Part shown: positions 1 through 49,600 of the stretch, piece after piece
Position numbering within the stretch: position 1 is the stretch's first letter
Layout of the letters: each line of letters opens with the position of its first letter
Assembly (NCBI GenBank): GCA_016169945.1
Contig: JADLSH010000113.1
Span: forward strand, 2,251,001-2,315,000
Source of the DNA: Trachythela sp. YZ-2020
Lineage: Eukaryota; Cnidaria; Anthozoa; Malacalcyonacea; Clavulariidae
Direction: 5' to 3'
DNA: 64,000 nt
Notes under the pieces: model-generated
Databases searched by the model: none
Seen by the model: only the letters and a program-made list of their open reading frames with translations
What the model was told of the DNA's origin: nothing
Program-made: the position numbers and the translations under genes

Positions 1-19
1 TGGCTAGCAGCAAGTGACA

Positions 20-1000
20 TATAATAGTGATCATGCATTTCAATTTATTAAACCAAACCAACTTGATACTGGATAGCTCTATCAGTTGTAAACTGTTCTC
101 CCTAGAGGTCCAGTAAGGGTCATCTCTTATTGATTCAGTGTTACTACAGGAGGAAACCTAAACCAAATTAACTTTATTTATACTGGATAGCTTTACCAGT
201 TCTAAACTGTTCTTCCTAGAGGTCCAGTAAGGGTCGTCTCTTATTGATTCAGTGTTACTACAGGAGGAAACCTAAACCAAATTAACTTTATTTATACTGG
301 ATAGCTTTACCAGTTCTAAACTGTTCTCCCTAGAGGTCCAGTAAGGGTCATCAATTATTGATCCAGTGTTACTACAAGAGAAAACCTAAACAAAACTAAC
401 TTTATTTATACTGGATAGCTCTATCAGTTCTAAACTGTTCTTCCTAGAGGTCCAGTAAGGATCATCTCTTATTGATCCAGTGTTACTACAGGAGGAAACC
501 TAAACTAAACTAACTCTATTTATACTGGATAGCTCTATCAGTTCTAAACTGTTCTTCCTAGAGGTCCAGTAAGGATCATCTCTTATTGATCCAGTGTTAC
601 TACAGGAGGAAACCTAAACTAAACTAACTAAATTTGTACTGGTTGGCTCAATCATTTCTAAACTGTTCTCCCTAGAGGTCCAGTAAGGGTCATCTCTTAT
701 TGATCCAGTGTTACTACAGGAGGAAATATGAACTAAACTCACTCTATCTACACTGGTTAGCTCCATCAGTTCTGTTCTTCCTAGAGGTCCTATAATGGTG
801 ATCCCTTATTGTTCCAATGTTACTGCAGGGGGAAACCTAAACTAAACTAACTCTGTTTACATCGGAGTACCTGTCCAGTATTCGGAGTATTCAGTGTTGC
901 AACAGGAAGGACCTTAAACTAAAACTAACTCTATTTATACGGGATAGCTATATGATCAGTTTCACACTATTCTCCCTAAAGGTCCAGTTAGGGTCATCGC
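20..1000. repeat. 114-bp tandem repeat, about 8 units
   Basis: Units begin near 67, 181, 295 and 409 (114-bp steps) and share core words such as TAGAGGTCCAGTAAGGGTCA and ACTACAGGAGGAAACCTAAA. They decay towards the right end. The same monomer occurs at 34275-34625 (split by a SINE) and at 47330-47740, so it is a dispersed satellite family present in introns of both host genes. No coding potential is seen. Confidence 0.85.
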
Positions 1001-1037
1001 TTACTGTTTAGCCAGGAGCCAAACTGGTAGCACTCCT

Positions 1038-1497
1038 CTCACATGCGACTGAGGCGAAATTATGATCAGACAAGTGCATATTTTAGGAGTCAGACCAGAT
1101 AGGTGAGAGGCACATGCACTAACCACCTGTGCTATCAACACCCCACGAATAGGCTTGACATAGAACTATAAACAAGATAAAATATATTATGACCATATCT
1201 TACCAATTTCTCGGCTTCATTTGGATATCCATTCTCAACGACAAAACTAATTTCACAACCTATTGTTATGAATTATGATCAGACAAGGCATATTTTAGGA
1301 GTCAGACCAGAGGTGAGAGGCACAGCTCAAATCCACCTGTATATCAACACCGAATAGGCTTGATATAGAACTATAAACAAGATAAAATATATTACACCAT
1401 TCTACCAATTTCTCGGCTTCATTTGACATCCATTCTCAACGACAAACCACTTCAATAACCTATTGTTGTTGGCGCAATACGACTCTCCAACTCTTCC
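1038..1497. repeat. Two tandem partial copies of an amidase exon/intron junction
   Basis: About 230 bp of intron plus the 3' half of the amidase exon at 1623-1771 is repeated twice more (1038-1268 and 1270-1497). Copy one keeps the donor and last ~24 codons. Copy two extends further into the exon but has many small deletions. Neither copy has the exon's 3' splice acceptor, so they should be spliced out as intron. Confidence 0.75.
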
Positions 1498-1622
1498 TAT
1501 TTTGAGTCAGACCAGATGAGTGAGGCACATGCACACCAGACCACCTGTTACTATCAACACCCCACGAATAGGCTTGACATAGAACTATAAACAAGATAAA
1601 ATATATTATGACCATATCTTAC

Positions 1623-37545
<35,923 letters not shown>

Positions 37546-37627
37546 GTTTGTTCAGACTTTCCTGCTTTCACTTCGAGAATTCCTTGGCAACAGCTCTAAA
37601 ATTCCTCCATTTCCTATTTCTGCTCGA

Positions 37628-37712
37628 TGACGTCAAACACAGATTTAACTTTGAAAATCAAGTACCGTTTCAGAGGAGGGTGGACAGCTGTCACGTGAAT
37701 TTCTCGACCAAT
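37628..37712 (-). promoter_or_regulatory. Candidate amidase promoter elements
   Basis: Upstream of the amidase ATG lie TGACGTCA (37628-37635, full CRE palindrome), CACGTG (37692-37697, E-box) and CCAAT (37708-37712, inverted relative to the gene). No TATA word is placed suitably on the minus strand. Confidence 0.35.
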
Positions 37713-37846
37713 GAAATCGCGCTATTTTTCCATCGTGTTTGTCAAAATTCTTGGTCGTGTAATTTGCATTGCACGCAGAAACACTTGAAAAATACATATT
37801 AATATTTTAAAAAATCTATAAAAAAGCAAGCGTGGCTTTCATATTA

Positions 37847-38815
37847 TATAAGGACTTGCGATATCTGCGAAAACCTTTGAGGTAAGTGTCATTTTTAAAC
37901 TTATTTTGAGCATCAAAGTTTGCCGTGTCTTCGTTACGTGATGACTCAAGGCCGCGTCTGTTTACAACTTTCAAAATAAAATATCTAGAATTCCCATGGT
38001 TCGATTTTTCTATTTTTTGCAAAAAAGTCAAGATAAATGTATAAACTAAAAATCTGCTGGAGGGGTCCCGGAGGTCCCCCGGCAGTTTTCGAGATATTCG
38101 GTATTGAAGTGACCATACTCATTTCAACTTTTGCCAAAATGCCACCTTATTGCGCCTGACGACATTGCGCCACCAAAGCTTGTTTTTCCCAATGAATCTT
38201 GAAACTTCTTTAATATAAAGAGCGTTATTCTTTAGAGTAAGCGTTAAAGTACTTTTGAATGAATTTTAGGAGATTTAGGAGTTATTTGCGTGTTGTTTAG
38301 AGATTTTATATCTGGGCTAGTGTCTGGCTCTGTCTGCAATTTTGTTGTCTGACGGCCCACTCGACTCGCAAATATCGAATATTTTGTCATTGTTTTTCCT
38401 GGAATGCATCCATGCTATTTCAATAACTATTGATCTACCTATGTGAGCAGTATTTTTAAGGGAAACGTTATTTTGATCTTTTATGTAGGCTGTACGTTGT
38501 CATATTGTATTAATCCGATGCCATTTCTGTCAACAATCTTTGAAGTTGAACATCTCGAATCTCCCCAATTGACGCAGTGATTGCTCGTATTTTTCTGAAG
38601 AAGTGGACTTTACTGTTTAAAATAAGTGCTGAGTTTTAGAATAAAATTTGTTGTTTCTTTACAGATTTGTATTTTGGTTTGAATTCTATCATTGTATTGT
38701 TAATTTGCCTTCTTGGTGGATATTTGCTTTCTTTAATATTTCTTTATATATGTAGAGAATGAGCAGAGATATTATTATATTTTATGCATGTGCTATGTAT
38801 TTTCAATAAAAATGG
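37847..38815 (+). ncRNA. Candidate divergent spliced non-coding transcript
   Basis: On the plus strand, away from the amidase start: TATAAAAA at 37817-37824, donor TTTGAG|gtaagt (intron from 37882), acceptor ttgtttctttacag (38664), then AATAAA at 38805-38810. No ORF of note lies in either exon. This is signal-based inference only. Confidence 0.3.
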
Positions 38816-38829
38816 AACTGTATATTACT

Positions 38830-39840
38830 GTAAAGTTTGTTTTGTCTACATTTCACCAGTAATTTCTGTTGCAAAAGATCAATCTGGCCAATAAATATTT
38901 AGTTAACTGTCTGTACTACACTCCTCACTAGTTGCACTATTAAAGTACATTACAAATACAGACGATCCAGGCAGTGCCAATGGGTCAGCTTATGAAATCA
39001 TTTACTTAAGTGTATAAAATGCAATACGTGCAACACTGAACAAAGTGTCCACAAAAAATACATATAGAATTTTCAACACAACATTTATATTGACCACAAG
39101 ACAAGTTGATCACACGCAGCCTTTGAGATTTCTGCACAAATAAATCCATTAAACGGACTCAAAGAGCCTTGTTATACATCGATACACAAACACTAAACAC
39201 ATCCATAATGATGGCATTGAGTCTCTGGATCAATAGCGTCCATTTTCGCAGAATTTGCCATGGCCAGAGATGTTGACTTCACGTCAGTCAACGCATAAAT
39301 CAGGCCGCAAGTGGAAACATACGCGCATTACCCATGATGCCTTGCGGCCTGCTGTCCAACCTCCTCTGGTACCGTTTAATACGTTGAAAAAAATCGAAAT
39401 CTATAAAGAAACGCACTCGAGTACCATTAAGAGCCGTTGTGCTAATACATTTGAAAAAATATTGAAAATTTGGGTGTCACAAGTGCCATTTCCTTCACTT
39501 TATTAAGCTCTGTTTAAAATAGATTTTAACAGCTTGAAATAGGGTACATTACGTATACATTCCTGAACATTGTGGTACATATTAAATACGTTGTAGGATG
39601 CACAAGTACACAATATGATATTCAGGTACAGTCAGTGGTTCCACTTTGAAGGAATTTCCTTTTGAAAGGAAATTTTGAGGAGATAAAAATTTAAGGAGAT
39701 AAAATTTTGATGGAAATTTGAAAGGAAATTCCGGTTATAACGCCATGTTACGAGCACGAATATTTCTCTTTGATCTTGACCCTAATCACGACCCAATCCC
39801 TAACCCTATTGTGTGCGTAACGTGGACTTAGAACCGAAAT
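38830..39840. other. Intergenic, no gene recognised
   Basis: AT-rich sequence between the URB1 3' end and the amidase promoter. Short direct repeats of GGAAATTT type occur at 39650-39740 and return at 40190-40260. Confidence 0.4.
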
Positions 39841-39849
39841 TCCACAGCT

Positions 39850-40150
39850 AATTTGTGCGATGCAGCGCACAACCGCACATGACAACCACACTACAATCAC
39901 TGTAAGTCATGGTATGTTAATTTGTGCGATGCATCGCACAACCGCACATGACACCACACTACAATCACTGTAAGTTATGGTACGTTAATTTGTGCGATGC
40001 ATCGCACAACCGCACATGACACCCACACTACAATCACTGTAAGTCATGGTATGCTCATTTGTGCGATGCATCGCACAACCGCACATGACAACCACACTAC
40101 AATCACTGTTAGTCCTGGTATGCTAATTTGTGCGATGCATCGCACAATGG
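39850..40150. repeat. 68-69-bp tandem repeat with a perfect 20-bp palindrome
   Basis: Four monomers carry the self-complementary TTGTGCGATGCATCGCACAA at 39922, 39990, 40059 and 40128; a fifth, leftmost copy (39852) has one mismatch. The rest of the unit is ACCGCACATGACA...ACTACAATCACTGTAAGTCA. Confidence 0.9.
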
Positions 40151-40313
40151 TGTTTTTATAATCCATGATTTCACCAAACTTATTGAAAGAAATTTCAATA
40201 CTTTTTGAAGGAAATTTCGATCAAATTTAGGACAAAAAAGGAAATATTCATTTTGGAAAGAGGAAGCACGGTTAACTGAAAATTTTAGTCTAATAATCTA
40301 CGAGCCTACGTTA

Positions 40314-40606
40314 CTAAAAACCCTCATAAACTACCCTACTTAGGAACAATAATTCCATCCCATCTTTGGGTAGTAAAATCGAATCAGAAATTGTCATAAA
40401 CGTCTGCAACGCACTGCGCAACTTTCTCTGTAAAAATAGATCAAAATACAAAGTACCAAGTCCAGATAAACTCAGATACATTTCAAGTCTGTTTTCAATT
40501 TCCACAGTACATTGTGTTGCATTCGAATAAGTAAAAACTTGCAAGACACACTTCATTGAGTGAAACCATTTGTCTGAAGTAAACTTGTTTTGTGATTGAG
40601 AAAAAC
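40314..40606 (-). CDS. URB1: URB1 last coding exon with stop
   Basis: Encodes FSQSQNKFTSDKWFHSMKCV, ending LLFLSRVVYEGF and TAG. Acceptor ttctttctctctttctag has a strong pyrimidine tract. Confidence 0.82.
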
Positions 40607-43600
40607 CTAGAAAGAGAGAAAGAATCTCTATTTCAACTCTACAATATACGAAATTTACATATGACGGACATATGATTGCCTGGAGGAACTTAGGCAAAGA
40701 AGAGATAGTTGAAACGTTCTCATCGGCTTGTTCACAACTTGCTACAAAGTTGTTGACTCAACAGACTTGTTACAAGTTGTTCCAACGACTTGTTATCGTC
40801 CTGCAATTCAACAACTAGTTAACAAGTTGTGAGTGACAACCTTGTAGCAACTTGATAAAATGACGACATTGTTACAACTTGTTCACAAGCTTGTGCGCGT
40901 AGTTCATCCTGACGAACGATCCGTCTATGTGTATAAATACGGCATTAGACGAACTATCAAGAAAACCGCATGCTTTACTACCCGTATTTTCGCGGCTAGA
41001 ATGGTATAGTTTCCCTCAGGACCTTTGCGATGCAGTTTAGATCGCGCGCTATTCTATCTAGTTCGTCTAGATAGTTCGTCTTGTGTTTACACTAAGATTA
41101 ATGATCCATATTGATGGATGCATCTGCACTGGTATAAAAGAAACTACTTATGTATAAAGGCAAAGGACTTTCACCTGGCTTGATCAATACTTGTAGTTTA
41201 CTATAGACATCAATGTTTCCAAATAGATGTTGCCATATTTGACATATCTGTACGAAGTGTTGTTTGGCAAGGAGTACTTTAGCTGAGGTTGTCCAATTTT
41301 CTTGGTGTTTAAGCAATGATGACAGCAGGCGGGTAAATGACAAGAATATGTCTTCATTCCACATCTCTAAACTGTAAGAAAAGAGAACAGTTAGAGATAC
41401 ATAGATATAATATAATATAATATAATAGGTGAAGATTGGACTGAATGAAGGACGCAGCTCAAAGGTGATAGGATCGAAGCCTTACTAGGGCGCCCCTGAC
41501 TGCCAGCATGCGACCTATGACAAGTCATGGAGCATAGTTAGGGTGGAAGGGTTAGTTTTTGGTGAGGGAGAAAAACCGGAGTACCCGGAGAAAAAGCCTT
41601 CGAAGCACAGGAGAGAACCAACCAAAAAGCTACTCACATGAGTTTTCAAACACAACAAGTCTGTACAAGGTATATTAGTCAGCCATCCACGTAATTATAT
41701 CCTACCCTTGACTTGCAGTATACACGTAAAAACGCACAAGTTGTAACAAATCTGCAGCAGACTTGTACAAATGCTGTTTCAACAACTTGTTATCACGACG
41801 TGTTCGCTCAGCTCGTTCCCAGCTTGTTGACAACTTACTACACGGTTGTTGACTCCACAAACTTGTTACAAGTTGTTCCAACAACTTGCATGTTATCGTC
41901 CTGAAATTCAACAAGTTGTTAACAAGTTGTGAGTGACAACCTTGTAGCAACTTGATAAAATGGCAACATTGTTACAACTTGTTGACAAGCTTGCTACAAG
42001 CCTGTTGCGAACACATCTTATTGACAAGTTGTGAGAGTTTTACGTGTGTAGCCCTTGCATAAATACTAAAGTAAGTCAAAACAATGAGTGACCGGGTGCA
42101 TGGCATGGAGAACAGTGGGATTTTCAAAACAATGAAAAGAGAATGGAACATTCTGATCACTGAATGGTGACTGGGTGGCATGGAGAACAGTGGGATTTTC
42201 AAAACAATGAAAGGACAATGAAACATTCTGATCACTGAATGGTGTCTGGGTGGCATGGAGAACAGTGGGATTTTCAAAACAATGAAAGGACAATGAAACA
42301 TTCTGATCACTGAATGGTGACTGGGTGGCATGGAGAACAGTGAGATTTTCAAAACAATGAGAAGAGAATGGAACATTCTGATCACTGAATGGTGACTGGG
42401 TGGCATGGAGAACAGTGAGATTTTCAAAACAATGAGAAGAGAATGGAACATTCTGATCACTGAATGGTGACTGGGTGGCATGGAGAACAGTGGAATTTCA
42501 AAACAATGAGAAGAGAATGGAACATTCTGATCACTGAATGGTGACTGGGTGGCATGGAGAACAGTGAGATTTTCAAAACAATGAAAAGAGAATGGAACAT
42601 TCTGATCACTGAATGGTGACTGGGTGGCATGGAGAACAGTGGGATTTCAAAACAATGAAAGAGAATGGAACATTCTGATCACTGAATGGTGACTGGGTGG
42701 CATGGAGAACAGTGGGATTTTCAAAACAATGAAAAGAGAATGGAACATTCTGATCACTGAATGGTAACTGGGTGGCATGGAGAACAGTGGGATTTCAAAA
42801 CAATGAGAAGAGAATGGAACATTCTGATCACTGAATGGTGACTGGGTGGCATGGAGAACAGTGAGATTTTCAAAACAATGAAAAGAGAATGAAACATTCT
42901 GATCACTGAATGGTGACTGGGTGGCATTGAGAACAGTGAGATTTTCAAAACAATGAAAAGAGAATGGAACATTCTGATCACTGAATGGTGACTGGGTGAC
43001 ATGGAGAACAGTGGGATTTCAAAACAATGAAAAGAGAATGGAACATTCTGATTACTGAATGGTGACTGGGTGACATGTTACCTTGTCCTTAACTTTAGAA
43101 CACTCAATACAACCAACAGCAGTTCAGAAGAGACATTCTTGGGGATGGACGGTCGATTATTTGGTGTGACATTATCACTGTTGGTCTGTTCATCACGTGA
43201 CTTGTTTTGACCAATCAAAGTAAACCACAGCATCGTTAAAATATCCACAATGTGACGAAAGTTCTCAGAGTCATTGCTGGACAAAAAGTACATTAAAATC
43301 ATTCAATATTGACTTTACAAAGAGGACTGGTTTACTCATGAAAACACTTAACATTCGACATAGGAAACTTTCGACGTTTGAGACAAGCCTTAAGTTTGGA
43401 ACTTCGATAATCGTCTTGTCGTAAACAACCGAACCTCATCGTTCATTCTTTGGTTACCGTTCCACCTAATCTATATTATCTGATCGTTGTGTAGTATTTG
43501 TTCTGCAGTGCGCTCTCTACTTGGTATAAGATGTACTATGTTGTAATCTTGTTTCATGTTTGTACTACGCTTTGATGTTTGATATTTATTTTGTAACACG

Positions 43601-46600
43601 TCGCTAACGTAATTGGCTCGCGTTGTGTTAGTGTCCCTGAGCCGTTTTCCTGTTTGTCTTTTCATGCATGTTTTACAATTGTGTTAAAGGCTGAAGTTAG
43701 TAAATACACTTCTCAAACTCATTAATAATTCATGAGCAAAACACAAAGGAAATCACCACCGTATCGTTGTCTTGATACCACGGTAATAAACACCCATAAA
43801 TTAACTCAACTTTCGCGTTGAATTTCTCTTTAAATACTGGTTTGTTTGAGAAGCTATATCATACACTCGAAGTCGTTTATTATAGTGATTTAAAAACACC
43901 TCAAAGTATGTTAAAAAACTCGGCTAGCGCCTTGTTTTTCAACACACTTTTCGGTGTTTCAAATCACTATAATAAACTCCTTCTCGTGTATGATATATTA
44001 CTTCACCTGTTTTTCGTGATCAATAAATGTAACCAAGGAACAAGCCCATAATTCTGACAAAGATCATAGACTGCTGCATGATGTAGACAAACCTCATGGA
44101 CAATTTTCAAAATTAGCTTCTAAATAGAAACAAAGAGACCATAGAAAAGACAGACCATAGAAAAAGCATGGTGGTCCAGTGTAGGTAGTATTCTATAACA
44201 AGCTGCCTGCTTGCACGTCTAATCATGTTCAGCTCACCTGCAAGGCTTTATCCGCAATGGCAGAGTTATATAGTGTGAACAATTGTTGAAAGACGTGAAA
44301 TTTCTTGCAGATATAGTAATCCATGGGATCCCTTAGTCCATCCAGGATAAGATGAAGTAGCCAGGTACGTTCTGTACGGTACTAAAACATGGAATACACA
44401 AGCGTATGTCAGTTAAATACGAGAAATACGCAAACTCAATGTCCTGTCAATAAGATGTGGTTCCAAGACAGAATACCGAAGTGACAGAGCAAAATATGAG
44501 ACACTGCTATAGATAGTCTGGCTAACCGCGGAGCATTTTTTGGATAGGAGAGGGGGGCTAAAGATCTCCGAGTGCGCAGTGACCCTAGTATCAAGTGTCG
44601 AAGGTGCGAGACCTTTAGGGGGTATGGGGGCATGTTCCCCCAGAATTTTTGAAATCTACAGTCTCTAAAATTCCATTTCATGCATTTGGGGGAAGATTTA
44701 ATAGAAATGTCACAAAAATTCTTTCCAAACATTTGGTCGAACGAAAAGCTGCTGACTTCCAAAGCTAGCGATCGTACCTATACGCAATGAAACAGTATTT
44801 ACTGCCAAGAATGAAGAAGATAATAAAGTGCCTAATTTGATACATAAAACATCAATATTTTTGAAAAGTGGAGCCAAAGTACGACAATTCCCCGCTAGAT
44901 TTAAGTAAACAATATACATTAGACATAGCCGAGATAATTAGAGGCTAAAACCCCCCAGCCCCACCCAGCTCCGTGGTCCAAATGTCGTCCGTTTTACATT
45001 TTGGTATTCAACAAAACAATGTCATTAAACATACTCACCGTGAGATCAGCATTATTGAGGTGAGAAAGAAAGAGAGGGACATCGCGTAGATCCATGAAAG
45101 CTTTTTGCAACATGTAACTGTTCACACTTGAATACAGAGGATCTCCTAGATATCGAAATAAGAGATAGAACAGATTAGGAACACAGATTAGAACATAATA
45201 ACGATTTCTTAATATTTACTTATTATGGTTTCATCTGTGTTTGTTTGTTTGTTCGTTCGTTTTCTTGTTTGTTTGTTTGTTTTCTTTCTTGTTTGTTTGT
45301 TTGTTTGTTTGTTTGTTTGTTTGTTTGTTTGTTTGTTTGTTTGTTTGTTTGTTTGTTTGTTTGTTTGTTTGCTTGTTTGTTTGTTTGTTTGTTTGCTTAT
45401 TTGTTTGTTTGTTTGCTTGTTTGTTTGTTTGCTTGTTTGTTTGTTTGTTTGTTTGCGAAAATTTGTGGCGCTTGATGAGAAGTTAGTCTTCTATAACGGG
45501 CAAAAAAAAGGACTCGCTGCGTAATTAGATTGCGCAGGTATGCAGTCTCTTAGTCCCTTGTAGTCCATTAATGTTGATTGCACAGGGGTGTGGTTGCCCA
45601 ATTCACCCGAACCAGAGGCTCATCATACACATTGTTTAAAAACCCACCTGGATATAAAAAGATGTGAAGCGCTCTCGCCATAAATGACGTCATCAAACTA
45701 GAAATCCGACAGTCTGCTTCTGTGACGCCATTTTGAAAATAATGTAGCAAGTGGACAACCTAAAATATATCAATCATGACAAAAACAAAGTCCAAAACAT
45801 TGTTGTGGAAAAATAGCAATGTCTCTCAATGGTTTGCCCAACCAGGAACATTATTGTGGATATATTGTTTTCTAGTCATGTTACTCAAAGGTAGGCATAC
45901 CACGAAACATTTGTGACAAACATTTGCCTGTAGAGGAAAATATTCTTCTGAGTAATTTGTCAGTTACGACAACTACGGGATGCGCCCAGACATAAAGGTG
46001 GAAGATTGAAAACTAAGACCTTGGTCAAACGAGATTGGCTATTACCACGAGTAGCAACAACTCTCATTCACTCTCGTCAAAATTTGAACCAGTTTAAAGT
46101 TGATCAACAATTGGGATAACAATAGTGTCAGTCCGCTCTAGTGATCAGAGTATTTTATTTTATTGTTTTCAAAAATCCGACTATTCACCATGGCATCCAC
46201 CACTGTTTTGACATGGAAAGAGCCTATTATTATCATGTTATAACTTATCGACTCCATGAACATGCTTGCTAGAAGGACGTTACAATACGAACACATTCGG
46301 TTAACAAGATGTGAGGTTATTATATGCGTGGACAAACCTGTTGTTTCTCTCTAAATCTTGCTGTAGAAAGATGGTTTTGAAACCTTGACAATATCTGGTA
46401 GGCTACTTGACGTATTTCTTTATGGACAGAAGTCAATGCACTGATTGTGTAAGCCAAAGATGAACTTTCTATAAATCGTCGACAATTCACTTCACAACCT
46501 GCAAAATATTGAACATAGGCTTTTCAATATAATGATGATGTGTTCGGTGGCGCAGTCGTCAGAGCAAGCGCCTTTCACCTCTGAGATCGTGGGTTCGATT

Positions 46601-49600
46601 GGTGCCTTTAATGTCCGTATTAGAGAGCTGTCCCTATTAGAGAAATGTCCGTATTTGAGAGGTGTTCGTATTAGAGAGATATTCGTATTAGAGAGGTGTT
46701 CGTATTAGATAGGTGTTCGTATTAGAGAAGTGTCCGTATTAAAGAGGTGTCCGACTAGAGAGATGGCCGTATTAGAAAGGTGTTCGTATTAGAGAGCTGC
46801 CCGTATTAGAAAGGTGTCTGTATTAGAGAGGTGTTCGTATTACAGAGGTGTCCGTATTAGAGAGATGTCTGTATTAGAGAGGTGTCCGTATTAGAAAGGT
46901 GCCCGTGTTAGAGAAGTGTCCGTATTAAAGAGGAGCCCGTATTAAAGAGGTGTTCGTATTAAAGAGGTGTCCGTATTAGAGAGATATCAGTATTAGAGAG
47001 ATGTCCGTATGCCAACAGTGCCAAGTATGCATGGTGCTTGCATACAGTTTGTAACAAATTCTCTCATTTCTATTACTTAAGAGATCTGAATATAATTAGG
47101 AATATACGAAACAATCCTCTATTGAAATCTTGAATAGTCGTAAGTTAAGAAATGTACTCACCCGGAGACAAAAAGAAGCTGAATATTGGCAGAAGGAACG
47201 ATGGATCATAATACTGAGAGTCACTACCAAAATCCTCACAGACGACAGACTAAAATAACACAAGATATAATATTAATCCATTTCTCATTCATTTGTGAAA
47301 ACTGATTACTGTTCCAAGATCAAGCTTCTGTCACCTAGGGGTCCAGTAAGAGCCATTGCTTATTGTTCCAGCGTTAACGTTATTACAGAAAGAAACCTAA
47401 TCTAAACTAACTTTATTTATACTGGATAACTCTATCAGTTCTAAAGTATTCTCCCTAGAGGTCCAGTAAAGATCATCGCTTACTGATCCAGTGTTACTAC
47501 ATGAGGAAACCTAAACTAAACTAACTTTATTTTAACTGGATAGCTCTATCAGTTCTAAACTGTTCTCCCTAGAGGTCCAGTAAGAGTCATCTCTTATTGA
47601 TCCAGTGTTACTACAGGAGGAAACCTAAACTAAACTAGCTTTATTTTAACTGGATAGTCTAACAATTTCTGAACTGCTCTCCCTAGAGGTCCAGTTAGGG
47701 TAATCCTTATTTATCCAGTGTTACTATAATCCCTTGTTGTTCAACGTAGTCCTCACCTGAAGTGGTTTTTGTTGAGGAAAATGTTTAGCAGACTGCAAGA
47801 GAAGTTTAGAGTCCAAGAGATCGAGGATCTGTGTAATGTTCGGTTCGTGCCATAATGTCGTGGGTCCATTCTTTCCAACCTGGTAAGCCTCAATGGCTGC
47901 CTCGCCCCATAACACATGACTACATAGGCAAAATAACATTAACAATATATTACACTCTGAAAATGTGTGGTTAAATTTAAGCTGGACAGTTAAGATGCAT
48001 AGGTGAGGGGTCACTAAGATTTATATACATTTAGAATCTGACATCTCGTCAACAAGATATGTCAACAACTTGTCAACAATAAATGAAAAGAGCTATAATT
48101 TGCCTCCTGTAATATTTTATGGTATCAATACCTCTGCCATGTTTAAACACTACAGAGCTCCATCAGACGTGGATATTGCATTGGGTTCGTGGCTGGCGCC
48201 TCTTTCCTCCTCGCGTGTCTCACGCGCCCGTAGCAACGTGGTAAGACAAAGCAAGCTGGTAAGCAAGCCAAGCGCCCGACGCATACAGCTCACCCATACT
48301 CACCCAAACAACTCACTTTACATCACAACATAATGTTACTTTATTATGTTATTGCATTATTTAAAAGGAAAGAAACCTTTTTCAAAATACAAACCTGCCA
48401 AGAGCCAAGTCAGCAAGATTAGCTTCATATGTGAATAAAAGTCGAAGCAATTTCTGGTCTGGTAAAAATGAGAGAAGAAAACGTTGAAGCTATTTATATG
48501 ATCGTCAACTGCCATCTTGGAATTAAGCCCTCGTCAAACGAGGATGAGAGTTGATGAAAGATAGACAAACTATCAAGAGGATGTCAAGCATGATTTATTG
48601 CCAGAATCATTGCCAATAAAGATCGCACGATTCTAGCTTGTTCCTCTGGATAGCTCGTCTTGTGTTTACACTAAGGTGAATTGTAAATACGGCTTAAGAC
48701 AAACTATTAGTAAAATAACAGGGATGATTAAACGGCCAACCTAATTTGTTAGGCACAATAAGATCATTAGAACACCAGTTGTTGTCAGAATATGTAGATT
48801 TAGCCAATTTAAGTTGCTCTTTCTTTTAAGTTTTGCTAACTACTTCTTCGCTTTTTTAACATTTTAGACGTTACTGTTACTATTGATGTAAAATTCAATA
48901 AGAGAACATTTAACCCCACCCAAAGGCCACTGTCGATGTTCTCGCCACCCAGAGAGAAAGCAATTCCCCGAGGGTGGCCGTTTAATAGAGCTTCGACTGT
49001 ATATAGGCAAATTATTTAAAGTAGAAAGGAAGACAAGTTTCCCAACCTGATAAACTAAGTGTTGCGCCGTATGCTCCAAGAATAAGAAATATATGTGAAG
49101 ACTCGCAACATTTTGGTTCCAGATCAACGACCGTTTGCAACAGATCAACAAGTGCTTCTAAAACATAACAAATAACAACTCAATACGTACTGTTAATAGG
49201 TTGAACAAGTGATTGAAAATTGAACTTGATTCACCAATATTTTGAATAACTAATTTTGTAACTCATTTTATTCATATATAGAGTCGAACTCTATTAAGCG
49301 GATACCTTTGGGACCTCGCCGAGATGTCCGCTTAAAAGGGGTCGACAGAAAACACAGTATAGGAGGCAAATTTGTGTGTGTAATTTGAGTATCAAAACAG
49401 TTTACAATAGACCTGAGATATGTGTGCGCTTAACAGGGGTGTTTGCTTAAGAGAGGTGTACGTTAATAGGAGATCGACTGTACTAGTAATACTTCTCGAT
49501 CATCCAGTAAGGGCAGAGTTTGGTAGAGTCAAATTGGAAGCACTTTTCTCGATACCCAGTCACAGGAAATACATCCATAAATCACTTGTCACCAACACCC

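Noticed and set aside
41972..43002. Repeated 25-residue open frames on the minus strand
   Set aside because: Product of the 75-bp intronic tandem repeat inside URB1; 75 is a multiple of three.
45225..45524. Cys/Phe/Leu/Val-rich open frames
   Set aside because: Translation of a (TTTG)n microsatellite in three frames.
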